Positions 1 through 5,395 of a stretch of DNA of 5,395 bases are shown in pieces (positions within the stretch are counted from its first letter, which is position 1; each line of letters starts with the position of its first letter). The notes under the pieces are model-generated. The model was given only the letters and a program-made list of their open reading frames with translations, had not been told where the DNA came from and ran no database searches. This DNA comes from Gemmataceae bacterium (GTDB lineage Bacteria; Planctomycetota; Planctomycetia; Gemmatales; Gemmataceae): NCBI GenBank assembly GCA_025056835.1, contig JANWVS010000180.1, positions 1 to 5,395 of the forward strand, read 5' to 3'. Made by a program: the position numbers and the translations under genes.

Positions 1-465
1 CAAATAGGTCCGTGAAAAGCGGCCGGAGCCGACGCGGTAGCGCAGGGGCCAATCGGCGCGAGCCACGATGGTGCCGTCGGCATCGCGAAAAACTTCTTCA
101 TGTCGGAGTTGGTTGCCCGAGCGATAGCTGCGATAATGTCGTCCCGATGCCTCATGGAAGAACGCTTGGTCCGGGGGTTCGTCGGCCGGGTCGACGTCTC
201 CCAACGCCCGACTGTGGTCGGTCCGGAGATAGGAACGATACTGCCCCGGATGGCACTCGGCGCACGCAGCGACGCCGATATAGTGCGCGTCCGAGCCGGT
301 GTTGAGGTAAGGACTGGTTGACAGCGCGGGCAAGGCGAACAAGTCAACCGTGGGCGGCGCGGCCTGCTCGCGTGGCCGCCAGAGCCACCATCCGCTCGCC
401 AGAGCGCTCAGCGCGGCAGCGCCAACCATGACTCCGCACCAGAGACGGCAACAACCTCGGACCAT
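1..465 (-). CDS. Membrane-anchored c-type (probably multiheme) cytochrome, N-terminal part, truncated by window edge
   Basis: The minus-strand frame is open from an ATG at 465 down to base 1 (155 codons, no stop inside), so only the N-terminal part is visible. Residues 1-30 look like an uncleaved signal anchor: a basic, Cys-containing start (MVRGCCRLWC) followed by a hydrophobic Ala/Leu/Val/Trp stretch ending at WRPR. A heme c attachment motif CAECH lies at residues 68-72, preceded by YIGVAA and followed by QYRSYLRTDHSRAL, where His84 is a possible second heme ligand. Near the edge comes RYRVGSGRFSRTYL. This arrangement recalls planctomycete cytochrome c-554-like/multiheme proteins, which often carry more CxxCH motifs or TPR repeats downstream; that part is not visible here. 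Heme would be attached on the periplasmic side, suggesting an electron-transfer role. The start is supported by GGAG six bases upstream. It is transcribed away from the biotin ligase gene. The cytochrome call is fairly sure; the exact subfamily is inferred. Confidence 0.8.
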   Translation of the reverse strand, partial: MVRGCCRLWCGVMVGAAALSALASGWWLWRPREQAAPPTVDLFALPALSTSPYLNTGSDAHYIGVAACAECHPGQYRSYLRTDHSRALGDVDPADEPPDQAFFHEASGRHYRSYRSGNQLRHEEVFRDADGTIVARADWPLRYRVGSGRFSRTYL

Positions 466-471
466 GGATCG

Positions 472-475
472 CTCC
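472..475 (-). promoter_or_regulatory. Ribosome binding site of the cytochrome gene
   Basis: Read on the minus strand, GGAG sits at 475-472, followed by six bases and then the ATG at 465. This spacing supports 465 as the start. The frame stays open further upstream (past position 520) but offers no better ATG or GTG start. Confidence 0.6.
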
Positions 476-493
476 GTGCGGGGAAGATCACCA

Positions 494-522
494 TTGGCTC
501 GAAAGGCTACGTCGATTATTCT
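494..522 (+). promoter_or_regulatory. Candidate promoter for the biotin ligase gene, overlapping the divergent one
   Basis: TTGGCT (494-499), a 17-base spacer and TATTCT (517-522) each match four of six consensus bases. Transcription would begin near 529, about 39 bases before the ATG at 568. Its -10 box occupies almost the same bases as the -10 box of the opposite-strand candidate (518-523). The match is weaker than the minus-strand one. Confidence 0.3.
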
Positions 523-546
523 TCCTAAAGCGAACCACCCTGTCAA
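518..546 (-). promoter_or_regulatory. Candidate sigma70-type promoter for the cytochrome gene
   Basis: On the minus strand a perfect -35 box TTGACA (546-541) is followed by a 17-base spacer and AAGAAT (523-518), which matches four of six bases of the -10 consensus. Transcription would start near 511, giving a leader of about 46 bases before the ATG at 465. It lies wholly within the 102-base divergent intergenic region. It is a prediction from consensus matching only; many planctomycete promoters depart from the E. coli consensus. Confidence 0.45.
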
Positions 547-567
547 GCAAGGGCGACCATCGGTATC

Positions 568-1401
568 ATGCAACCAACCCTGCCGACCATCGTGCCGCTC
601 GAGCATGTGGTGTGGACCTTGCCGACGCAAACGCTCGGCCGGACAGTGCTGGCGTTTTCGCAACTCGAAAGTACCAACACCCTGGCCCTGGCGCTGGCGG
701 ATGATCCCCGGCGGCATGGTCTGGTCGTGCTCGCGGATCTGCAAACCGCCGGGCGCGGACAGTACGGCCGCACCTGGCAAGCCCCTGCCGGAAGCAGCGT
801 CCTCATATCGGTCGTGCTGTTTCCGCCCAGGGAACTCTGTCGGCCGGCGGTCATGACCGTTTGGGCCGCGGTAACCGTTGCCGAAGTCATCGCCGACCTC
901 TGCGGTCTGGATCCCTGTTTGAAGTGGCCCAACGACGTGTACGTTCTCGGCAAAAAGGTTTGCGGCGTCCTGTGTGAGCAGCGCAGCGGGCCAAGTGCGG
1001 CGGTGGTCGTGGGGATCGGTCTCAACGTCAATCAGCCGGCGGACTTCTTCGAAACAGCCGGTCTGACGCTGGGCGGGTCGCTGTTCAGTCTGTCCGGGAC
1101 GAAAAGGTCGCCGCACGACGTGGCCCGACAGTTGATCCTGCGACTCGACGAAGCGTATGGTCGGCTCGAGGCCGGTGATCGAAAAACGCTGGAGAAGCGC
1201 TGGACGGATCGCATGGACTTGATCGGTCGGCTTGTGCGCATCGAAACCGCGACGCGCATCTGGACGGGACGGTTGGTCGGCATGAGTTTCGACGCGATCC
1301 AGCTCGAGGCGGACAGCCACGCGCCGCTGCGCTTGGCGCCGGAGGCGGTTTTGCACATGACGGCGGTGGAGCCGGAGGCGACCGGCAGCCCGACGGAGTA
1401 A
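568..1401 (+). CDS. birA: Biotin--[acetyl-CoA carboxylase] ligase, catalytic form without HTH domain
   Basis: A 277-residue cytoplasmic enzyme that makes biotinyl-5'-AMP from biotin and ATP and passes biotin to a lysine of carrier proteins such as the BCCP subunit of acetyl-CoA carboxylase. The family motifs appear in order: LESTNTLA (33-40, substrate-binding region), QTAGRGQYGRTW (59-70, the flexible biotin/adenylate loop), KWPNDVYV (119-126), GKKVCGVLCE (128-137, lysines near the reaction centre) and VVGIGLNVNQP (147-157). Residues from about 218 (LIGRLVRIE) to 264 form the small SH3-like C-terminal domain. Catalysis starts within 35 residues of the N-terminus, so the winged-helix repressor domain of E. 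coli BirA is absent, and direct repression of biotin genes is not expected. In the adenylate loop, Gln65 stands where E. coli has Arg118. The start codon has only a weak purine tract (AAGGG at 549-553), but no other ATG precedes the first motif. The short Ser/Pro/Glu tail is unremarkable. Confidence 0.95.
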   Translation: MQPTLPTIVPLEHVVWTLPTQTLGRTVLAFSQLESTNTLALALADDPRRHGLVVLADLQTAGRGQYGRTWQAPAGSSVLISVVLFPPRELCRPAVMTVWAAVTVAEVIADLCGLDPCLKWPNDVYVLGKKVCGVLCEQRSGPSAAVVVGIGLNVNQPADFFETAGLTLGGSLFSLSGTKRSPHDVARQLILRLDEAYGRLEAGDRKTLEKRWTDRMDLIGRLVRIETATRIWTGRLVGMSFDAIQLEADSHAPLRLAPEAVLHMTAVEPEATGSPTE

Positions 1402-1484
1402 ACGTGTCCTGACGCCCGGCGGTGGAATGTCGTCAGACCCGCGGCTTGGGCTGTCCCGACTTGTCGGCCGGACGAGGTTTGTCC

Positions 1485-1513
1485 TTGGCGTCGCAAGCGC
1501 GGCCGGGTATATT
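1485..1513 (+). promoter_or_regulatory. Candidate promoter for propeller A
   Basis: TTGGCG (1485-1490, four of six -35 bases), a 17-base spacer and TATATT (1508-1513, five of six -10 bases) lie in the 188-base gap after the biotin ligase. Transcription would start near 1520 and leave a leader of about 70 bases. This AT-rich patch stands out in an otherwise GC-rich gap. If correct, propeller A is transcribed separately from the ligase gene upstream of it. Confidence 0.4.
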
Positions 1514-1523
1514 GTCAAAAGCA

Positions 1524-1542
1524 TGGGGCGACGATGGCCCCA
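1524..1542 (+). other. Small inverted repeat in the presumed leader of propeller A
   Basis: TGGGGC (1524-1529) and GCCCCA (1537-1542) can pair as a six-base-pair stem with a seven-base loop. No T-tract follows, so it does not look like an intrinsic terminator. It lies just after the predicted transcription start and about 47 bases before the start codon, so it might stabilise the leader, but a short GC stem like this can occur by chance in GC-rich DNA. Confidence 0.2.
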
Positions 1543-1580
1543 CCCACCCGGCGGCACGAGGCCTTATCTTCAACTTCGTC

Positions 1581-1584
1581 GAGG
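1581..1584 (+). promoter_or_regulatory. Ribosome binding site deciding the start of propeller A
   Basis: GAGG at 1581-1584 lies five bases before the ATG at 1590. The reading frame extends upstream to an ATG at 1422, but that extension would put 56 non-hydrophobic residues ahead of an otherwise well-formed signal peptide. The later start is therefore preferred. Confidence 0.65.
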
Positions 1585-1589
1585 CAGAC

Positions 1590-2906
1590 ATGATCGTTCG
1601 CACGTCGGCGGCGGTGATGTTTCTGGGTTTACTTACCGGCATGTCGGCGGCGGACGATTGGCCGCAGTTTCGTGGTCCGAAGCGCGACGGCCATTCCCGG
1701 GAAATCGGCCTGCTGCAAGAGTGGCCGGAAAAGGGGTTGCCTGCGGTCTGGACCTACCGCCATGCCGGTCTCGGTTTTTCGAGCTTCGCGGTGGTCGGCG
1801 GCAAGTTATATACGCTGGGGACGCGCGGGGCCGACGAAATCGTCATCGCATTAGATGCCGGTAATGGCAAGGAACTTTGGACCGCCAAGATCGGTCCGAT
1901 CTTTACCTATCAAGGCAACCAGTGGGGCGACGGTCCGCGCGGCACGCCGACCATCGACGGCGACCGCCTGTACGCAATCGGCGGTCAAGGGATCCTGGTG
2001 TGCCTGGACCTTGCCAATCGCGGTGCGGAGGTCTGGCGAAAGGATTTTGTCAAGGATTTCGCCGGCGAGATGATGAGCGAATGGGGCTATAGCGAGTCGC
2101 CCTTGGTGGATGGCGATCTGGTCGTTGTGACGCCGGGCGGGGCGAAGGGGACGGTCGTCGCGCTCAACAAAAAGACCGGTGCCGAGGTCTGGCGCACCAG
2201 TGACCTGAAAAACAAGGCACCCTATACTTCGGCCGTTGCGGCCGAGCTGCACGGCGTGCGGCAGGTGATCCAAGCGAGTGTCATCAACGACGAAGCGGGG
2301 GGTGTTCTTTCCGGCATCGAGGCTAAGACGGGCAAGGTCTTGTGGTCCACGCCGTTGTACAAGGGACACAGCTATGCGGTTGCGTCGTCGATCCTCGTGA
2401 CGGGATCCACGGTGTACACGAGCCTGCTTTCGGAAACCTTGACGAATTGCCACGCCTTCGAAATCAGTCCCGACTGGAAAGTGACCGATCGATTCAACGA
2501 GAAGTCGCAAAACGCCATGCGCAACTTTCATGGCGGCGTCGTCATCGTCGGCGGCAATGTCTACGGCCATTCCAGTGGTCCGGGTTGGGTGTGCCAGGAT
2601 CTCAAGTCAGGCAAGCAACTGTGGTCGGAGCGCAATGCTCTGGAAGGCGGCAGCGGCTCGATCATTGCCGCCGACGGCCGTCTCTATCTGTACAGCGATG
2701 AGGGCGAGGTCGTGTTGCTTCAGCCCGATCCGAAGGAGTGGAACGAGCAGGGGCGGTTTCGGATACCCGAGATGTCGAAGATTCCCAAGACTCGACCGAC
2801 CAGCCGATCGAGCAAGACTTGGACTCACCCGGCAATCGCAAACGGTCATCTGTTCCTTCGCGACCACGAGTTGATTTTTTGTTTCGACATCCGCGCCTCC
2901 AAATGA
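1590..2906 (+). CDS. Secreted PQQ/BamB-like beta-propeller protein (propeller A)
   Basis: A 438-residue protein with a Sec signal peptide: MIVRTSAAVMFLGLLTGMSAA, with probable cleavage after SAA (residues 19-21). The mature part opens with DDWPQFRGPKRDG (22-34), a signature I associate with planctomycete propellers. Repeated blade units follow, with the pattern G-x-[LV]-[VY] then ALD/ALN, [TN]-G-[KA]-E-[LV]-W. Examples are ALDAGNGKELW (87-97), LDLANRGAEVWR (139-150), ALNKKTGAEVWR (191-202), IEAKTGKVLWS (243-253) and DLKSGKQLWSE (337-347). The last blade closes with HPAIANGHLFLRDHELIFC (413-431). This fits a complete seven- or eight-bladed propeller acting in the periplasm or cell surface. The family includes PQQ dehydrogenases and the BamB scaffold, but I see no adjacent Cys pair or dehydrogenase catalytic motif, so a binding or scaffold role is more likely than an enzymatic one. 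No ligand can be assigned. The next gene begins 86 bases downstream. Confidence 0.88.
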   Translation: MIVRTSAAVMFLGLLTGMSAADDWPQFRGPKRDGHSREIGLLQEWPEKGLPAVWTYRHAGLGFSSFAVVGGKLYTLGTRGADEIVIALDAGNGKELWTAKIGPIFTYQGNQWGDGPRGTPTIDGDRLYAIGGQGILVCLDLANRGAEVWRKDFVKDFAGEMMSEWGYSESPLVDGDLVVVTPGGAKGTVVALNKKTGAEVWRTSDLKNKAPYTSAVAAELHGVRQVIQASVINDEAGGVLSGIEAKTGKVLWSTPLYKGHSYAVASSILVTGSTVYTSLLSETLTNCHAFEISPDWKVTDRFNEKSQNAMRNFHGGVVIVGGNVYGHSSGPGWVCQDLKSGKQLWSERNALEGGSGSIIAADGRLYLYSDEGEVVLLQPDPKEWNEQGRFRIPEMSKIPKTRPTSRSSKTWTHPAIANGHLFLRDHELIFCFDIRASK

Positions 2907-2992
2907 GTTGAAGCCGGATGGGCCGCTTCGGGCCGGATCGGACTGCCCGATGCGATGATCGCCCTGGTTGGACGTACCGGGGCTTAACGAAC

Positions 2993-4258
2993 ATGAATCT
3001 TGAAAAAGCCAGCCGCGATGCGATCGCCGCCCATCAGCGGAGCGCTTTTGAAAAGATGCTGGCGGAAATGTTGCCTGCCAACCGCTTCTACGCCGCGAAG
3101 TTGGGGAGGTGCGAGGCCGCCGACGGATGGGATCGCCTTCCTTTCACGACCAAGGAAGAATTGCTCGACGACCAACGTCGACACCCTCCCTACGGCACGC
3201 TGCTGACGTACCCGCGCGAGAGGTACACGCGCGTGCATCAGACGTCGGGCACGCGGGATGCACCGCTGCGCTGGCTGGACACGCCCGCCAGTTGGAATGC
3301 CCTCCTGGATTGCTGGCGTGAATTGTTTGCCATGGCCGGTGTGACGCCGACAGATCGGTTGGCGTTTGCCTTTTCGTTCGGTCCGTTCCTCGGTTTCTGG
3401 ACGGCCTTCGAGGCAGCCCAGCGCCTGGGGTGTTTTTGCCTGGCCACCGGCGGCATGAGCACCGCGGCGCGCTTGCGGCTGATCTTGGATCACCAGGCAA
3501 CAGTACTGCTTTGCACGCCGACCTACGCCCTCCATCTGGCCCAGGTGGCGGCTGAACAAGGCCTCGATCTTCGCCGCGGCTGCGTGACCAAGATCATCGT
3601 GGCCGGCGAGCCAGGGGGCAGCATTCCAGCGACGCGCGCCCGGATCGAGCAAGCCTGGCGAGCGCGGGTCCACGACCATCACGGTATGACCGAAGTAGGC
3701 CCCATGACCATGGAATGCACTGAGGCTCCCGGCGGCCTGCACGTGCTTGAGTCGGCGTATGTGGTGGAGGTGATCGACCCGGCGACGCTGCAACCGGCGG
3801 CAGCCGGCCAGGTCGGCGAATTGGTCGTCACCAACCTGCACCGCTGGGGAAGCCCGCTGATTCGCTATCGTACCGGCGACCTCGTCAGGATCGATCCGCA
3901 GCCGTGTCCGTGCGGTCGTTCGTATTTCCGGCTGGCAGGCGGCATTCTTGGCCGGACCGACGACTTGCTGACCATCCGGGGCCACAAGGTTTATCCAGGT
4001 GCCCTGGAAAACCTGGTGCGACGGTTTTCAGACATCGCCGAGTATCGCGTGACCGTGGATGCCACGGCTACCTTGGCGGAGTTGCGAATCGAGATTGAGC
4101 CAACGCCGACGTGTGGTTCGGCGTCGGTCCTGGGGGAAAAGGTCGCCGCCGCCATCCGTGATGAGTTGTTGTTGCGCGCCGATGTGGAGGTAGTTTCGCC
4201 AGGAACGCTGCCGCGTTTTGAGATGAAAGCGCGTCGCGTGCGTATAAAACATGCGTAG
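2993..4258 (+). CDS. PaaK-like AMP-forming acyl/aryl-CoA ligase (phenylacetate--CoA ligase family)
   Basis: A 421-residue cytoplasmic ANL-superfamily enzyme expected to activate a carboxylic acid with ATP to an acyl-AMP and then pass it to CoA or another thiol. Visible landmarks: an N-terminal RFYAAKLG (31-38) and LPFTTKEELLDD (49-60), both typical of the PaaK branch; the phosphate-binding loop VHQTSGTRDAPLRW (81-94); the adenine-side motif HDHHGMTEVGP (227-237); YRTGDLVRIDP (292-302), whose Asp usually contacts the ribose; CPCGRSYFRLAGGILGR (305-321); DDLLTIRGHKVYP (323-335), the hinge to the C-terminal domain; and LPRFEMKARRV (406-416), where Lys412 is the likely catalytic lysine. The length is close to PaaK (about 430). 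The phosphate loop reads SGT-RD-AP instead of the usual SGT-TG-[KR]P. The start at 2993 is chosen because the in-frame ATG at 2918 would add 25 residues unlike the family; the only purine tract near it is GGGG at about ten bases. The substrate cannot be read from the sequence, and no phenylacetate pathway gene is nearby. Confidence 0.85.
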   Translation: MNLEKASRDAIAAHQRSAFEKMLAEMLPANRFYAAKLGRCEAADGWDRLPFTTKEELLDDQRRHPPYGTLLTYPRERYTRVHQTSGTRDAPLRWLDTPASWNALLDCWRELFAMAGVTPTDRLAFAFSFGPFLGFWTAFEAAQRLGCFCLATGGMSTAARLRLILDHQATVLLCTPTYALHLAQVAAEQGLDLRRGCVTKIIVAGEPGGSIPATRARIEQAWRARVHDHHGMTEVGPMTMECTEAPGGLHVLESAYVVEVIDPATLQPAAAGQVGELVVTNLHRWGSPLIRYRTGDLVRIDPQPCPCGRSYFRLAGGILGRTDDLLTIRGHKVYPGALENLVRRFSDIAEYRVTVDATATLAELRIEIEPTPTCGSASVLGEKVAAAIRDELLLRADVEVVSPGTLPRFEMKARRVRIKHA

Positions 4259-4360
4259 ACTTGGCACGAATGGACTAGCGCGCCGAGTGGGGTTTGAGTC
4301 CGGCGCCGCCGTTTGCCGGCACAACTGATGCGCGAAAGTCATGCGAAGGATAATACCCGC

Positions 4361-4364
4361 GGAG
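4361..4364 (+). promoter_or_regulatory. Ribosome binding site of propeller B
   Basis: GGAG at 4361-4364 is followed by seven bases and the ATG at 4372. The codons that follow encode a standard signal peptide, so the two lines of evidence agree on this start. Confidence 0.7.
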
Positions 4365-4371
4365 TAAATCG

Positions 4372-5395
4372 ATGCGTTGGCGTTTGTTGTTTGCCTTTTG
4401 GGTCGCCGGGACGTTGACATCGCCGGCCTCCGCCGCGGATTGGTACAACTGGCGTGGCCCCTGGCACACCGGCGTTTCTCCTGAGAAGAATTTGCCTTCC
4501 AAATGGTCGGTCGATGGAGAAAATCTGATCTGGAAGGCTCCCTACGGCTGCCGCTCGACGCCTCTCGTTCTCAACGGCCGGGTCTATTTCATCAATTACA
4601 CCGGCGAAAAAGAAACGATTCAAGAACGGGTCATGTGCCTCGATGCCGATACCGGCAAGTTGATTTGGGAGTATAAGTTCAACATCTGGCACACGGACAT
4701 TGTCACCGTGCGCCTGGGTTGGACGAACATCGCAGCCGATCCGAAAACCGGCAACATCTACGCCCACGGCACGCAAGGCATGCTGTATTGCTTCGACAAA
4801 GACGGCAAGGTGCTGTGGTCGCATTCGCTCACCGAGGAATACGGGCGAATCAGCGGCTATGGCGGCCGGCTGTGCTCGCCGATTGTCGACGAAGACCTCG
4901 TCATCATCGGAATGTTGAATTCGAGTTGGGGCGACCACGGCAAAAGCGCCAATCGCATCCTGGCCATGAAGAAAGATTCGGGGGCCGTGGTGTGGTGGTG
5001 CGAGATTCCCGGCCAGCCCAACGACACGTACTACGCCGTCCCCGTGGTCGCGGTGATCAACGGGGAGCGGATTCTCGTCACCGGCACGGCGGTCGGTTCC
5101 GTGGTCGGCATCCGGGTCCGCACTGGTGAGTTGGTCTGGAGCTACCACTATTGCACCACCGCGGTGAACGTGGCCCCGGTCATCGACGGCACCCTGGTCT
5201 ACATCAGCCACGGCGAAGAGAATCCCGACAACAACGTGAAGGGCCGCATCATTTGTCTGGACGCCGGGCAGATCACCAAGGGCCAGCCGAAACTGGTGTG
5301 GCAAGTCGATGGGATCAAGGCGCGCTGGTGCTCGCCGATCTTGCACGAAGGTCGTCTGTACATTGCCGACGAAATCGCCAAACTCTACTGTCTCG
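4372..5395 (+). CDS. Secreted PQQ-like beta-propeller protein (propeller B), truncated by window edge
   Basis: The frame is open from 4372 to the right edge, giving 341 complete codons without a stop; the C-terminus lies outside. Residues 1-22 form a Sec signal peptide (MRWRLLFAFWVAGTLTSPAS followed by AA), with cleavage likely before Asp23. The mature protein begins DWYNWRGPWHTG (23-34), then SPEKNLPSKW (36-45) and YGCRSTPLVLNGRVYF (58-73). Propeller blade repeats follow: MCLDADTGKLIWE (88-100), YCFDKDGKVLWS (139-150), LAMKKDSGAVVWW (197-209), VRTGELVWSY (249-258) and CLDAGQ...KLVWQ (295-311), each ending in a strand with a conserved Trp. The segment WCSPILHEGRLYIADEIA (319-336) looks like the start of another blade, so most of the domain is present. 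It is predicted to act outside the cytoplasmic membrane. Its ligand and whether it binds PQQ are unknown. The N-terminal signature aligns without gaps to propeller A, while the bodies differ. Confidence 0.87.
   Translation, partial: MRWRLLFAFWVAGTLTSPASAADWYNWRGPWHTGVSPEKNLPSKWSVDGENLIWKAPYGCRSTPLVLNGRVYFINYTGEKETIQERVMCLDADTGKLIWEYKFNIWHTDIVTVRLGWTNIAADPKTGNIYAHGTQGMLYCFDKDGKVLWSHSLTEEYGRISGYGGRLCSPIVDEDLVIIGMLNSSWGDHGKSANRILAMKKDSGAVVWWCEIPGQPNDTYYAVPVVAVINGERILVTGTAVGSVVGIRVRTGELVWSYHYCTTAVNVAPVIDGTLVYISHGEENPDNNVKGRIICLDAGQITKGQPKLVWQVDGIKARWCSPILHEGRLYIADEIAKLYCL

Noticed and set aside
12..321. Short plus-strand open frames at the left end
   Set aside because: The minus strand here encodes a CxxCH cytochrome with a membrane anchor and RBS. 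The plus-strand products are Arg-rich and featureless.
1422..1589. Upstream extension of propeller A to the ATG at 1422
   Set aside because: The extra 56 residues are not conserved-looking and would bury the signal peptide. The ATG at 1590 has a good RBS, and the candidate promoter at 1485-1513 would lie inside the extension.
1851..2570. Open frame of 239 codons on the minus strand opposite propeller A
   Set aside because: No motif, signal peptide or RBS supports it, and the plus strand encodes regular propeller repeats over the same bases.
2923..2960. GC-rich repeats (GGGCC twice, GCCGGAT twice) after propeller A as a terminator
   Set aside because: Only about four base pairs can form around the GCTTCG loop, flanking bases do not extend the stem, and no T-tract follows.
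2918..2992. Upstream extension of the ligase to the ATG at 2918
   Set aside because: The added residues are Arg/Gly-rich and unlike the family N-terminus; the total length without them already matches PaaK-type enzymes.
2984..3985. Open frame of 333 codons on the minus strand opposite the ligase
   Set aside because: The plus strand carries all the core adenylate-forming motifs. The antisense product has no family resemblance and a composition typical of GC-rich shadow frames.
4300..4319. CCGGC ... GCCGG inverted repeat after the ligase as a terminator
   Set aside because: The stem is five base pairs with a ten-base loop and no T-tract; such pairs are frequent by chance in GC-rich DNA.
4349..4354. 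GATAAT as a -10 box for propeller B
   Set aside because: It matches five of six -10 bases, but there is no -35 box at 16-18 bases and the start site would fall on the ribosome binding site, leaving almost no leader.
4339..5346. Long open frame (335 codons) on the minus strand antisense to propeller B
   Set aside because: It lies opposite a gene with a clear signal peptide, blade repeats and RBS. Its translation is rich in Arg, Asp, His, Ala and Pro without recognisable motifs, as expected of the mirror frame of a GC-rich gene.

Overview
The window looks like a piece of a GC-rich planctomycete-type bacterial chromosome. The best evidence is a set of secreted beta-propeller proteins whose mature N-termini carry a D-W-x-x-[FW]-R-G-P signature, together with a membrane-anchored CxxCH cytochrome. 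Both protein types are very common in Planctomycetes. The taxonomic call is an inference from protein style, since no rRNA or marker gene is present.

Layout, left to right. Positions 1-465 (minus strand) hold the N-terminal 155 codons of a membrane-anchored c-type cytochrome that runs off the left edge. Positions 466-567 are a divergent intergenic region. It carries candidate sigma70-like promoters for both directions whose -10 boxes overlap on opposite strands. Positions 568-1401 (plus) encode a biotin protein ligase without an N-terminal DNA-binding domain. Positions 1402-1589 are non-coding, with a candidate promoter and a small hairpin. Positions 1590-2906 (plus) encode a secreted PQQ/BamB-like beta-propeller (propeller A). 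Positions 2993-4258 (plus) encode a PaaK-like, AMP-forming acyl-CoA ligase. From 4372 to the right edge (plus) lies a second secreted beta-propeller (propeller B), cut off after 341 codons.

The four plus-strand genes point the same way but are separated by gaps of 188, 86 and 113 bases. They could be several short transcription units or loose read-through; I see no overlapping start/stop pairs and no convincing intrinsic terminator. No shared pathway is evident. BirA is a housekeeping enzyme that biotinylates acetyl-CoA carboxylase-type carriers, the ligase activates an unknown carboxylic acid in the cytoplasm, and the two propellers act outside the cytoplasmic membrane.

I do not see a clear undescribed system here: no mobile elements, CRISPR, RNA genes or defence-like modules. 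The points most worth a second look are the overlapping divergent promoter, the residue-for-residue match of the two propeller N-termini, the altered phosphate-binding loop of the ligase, and the Gln in the biotin ligase at the position of the E. coli Arg118.
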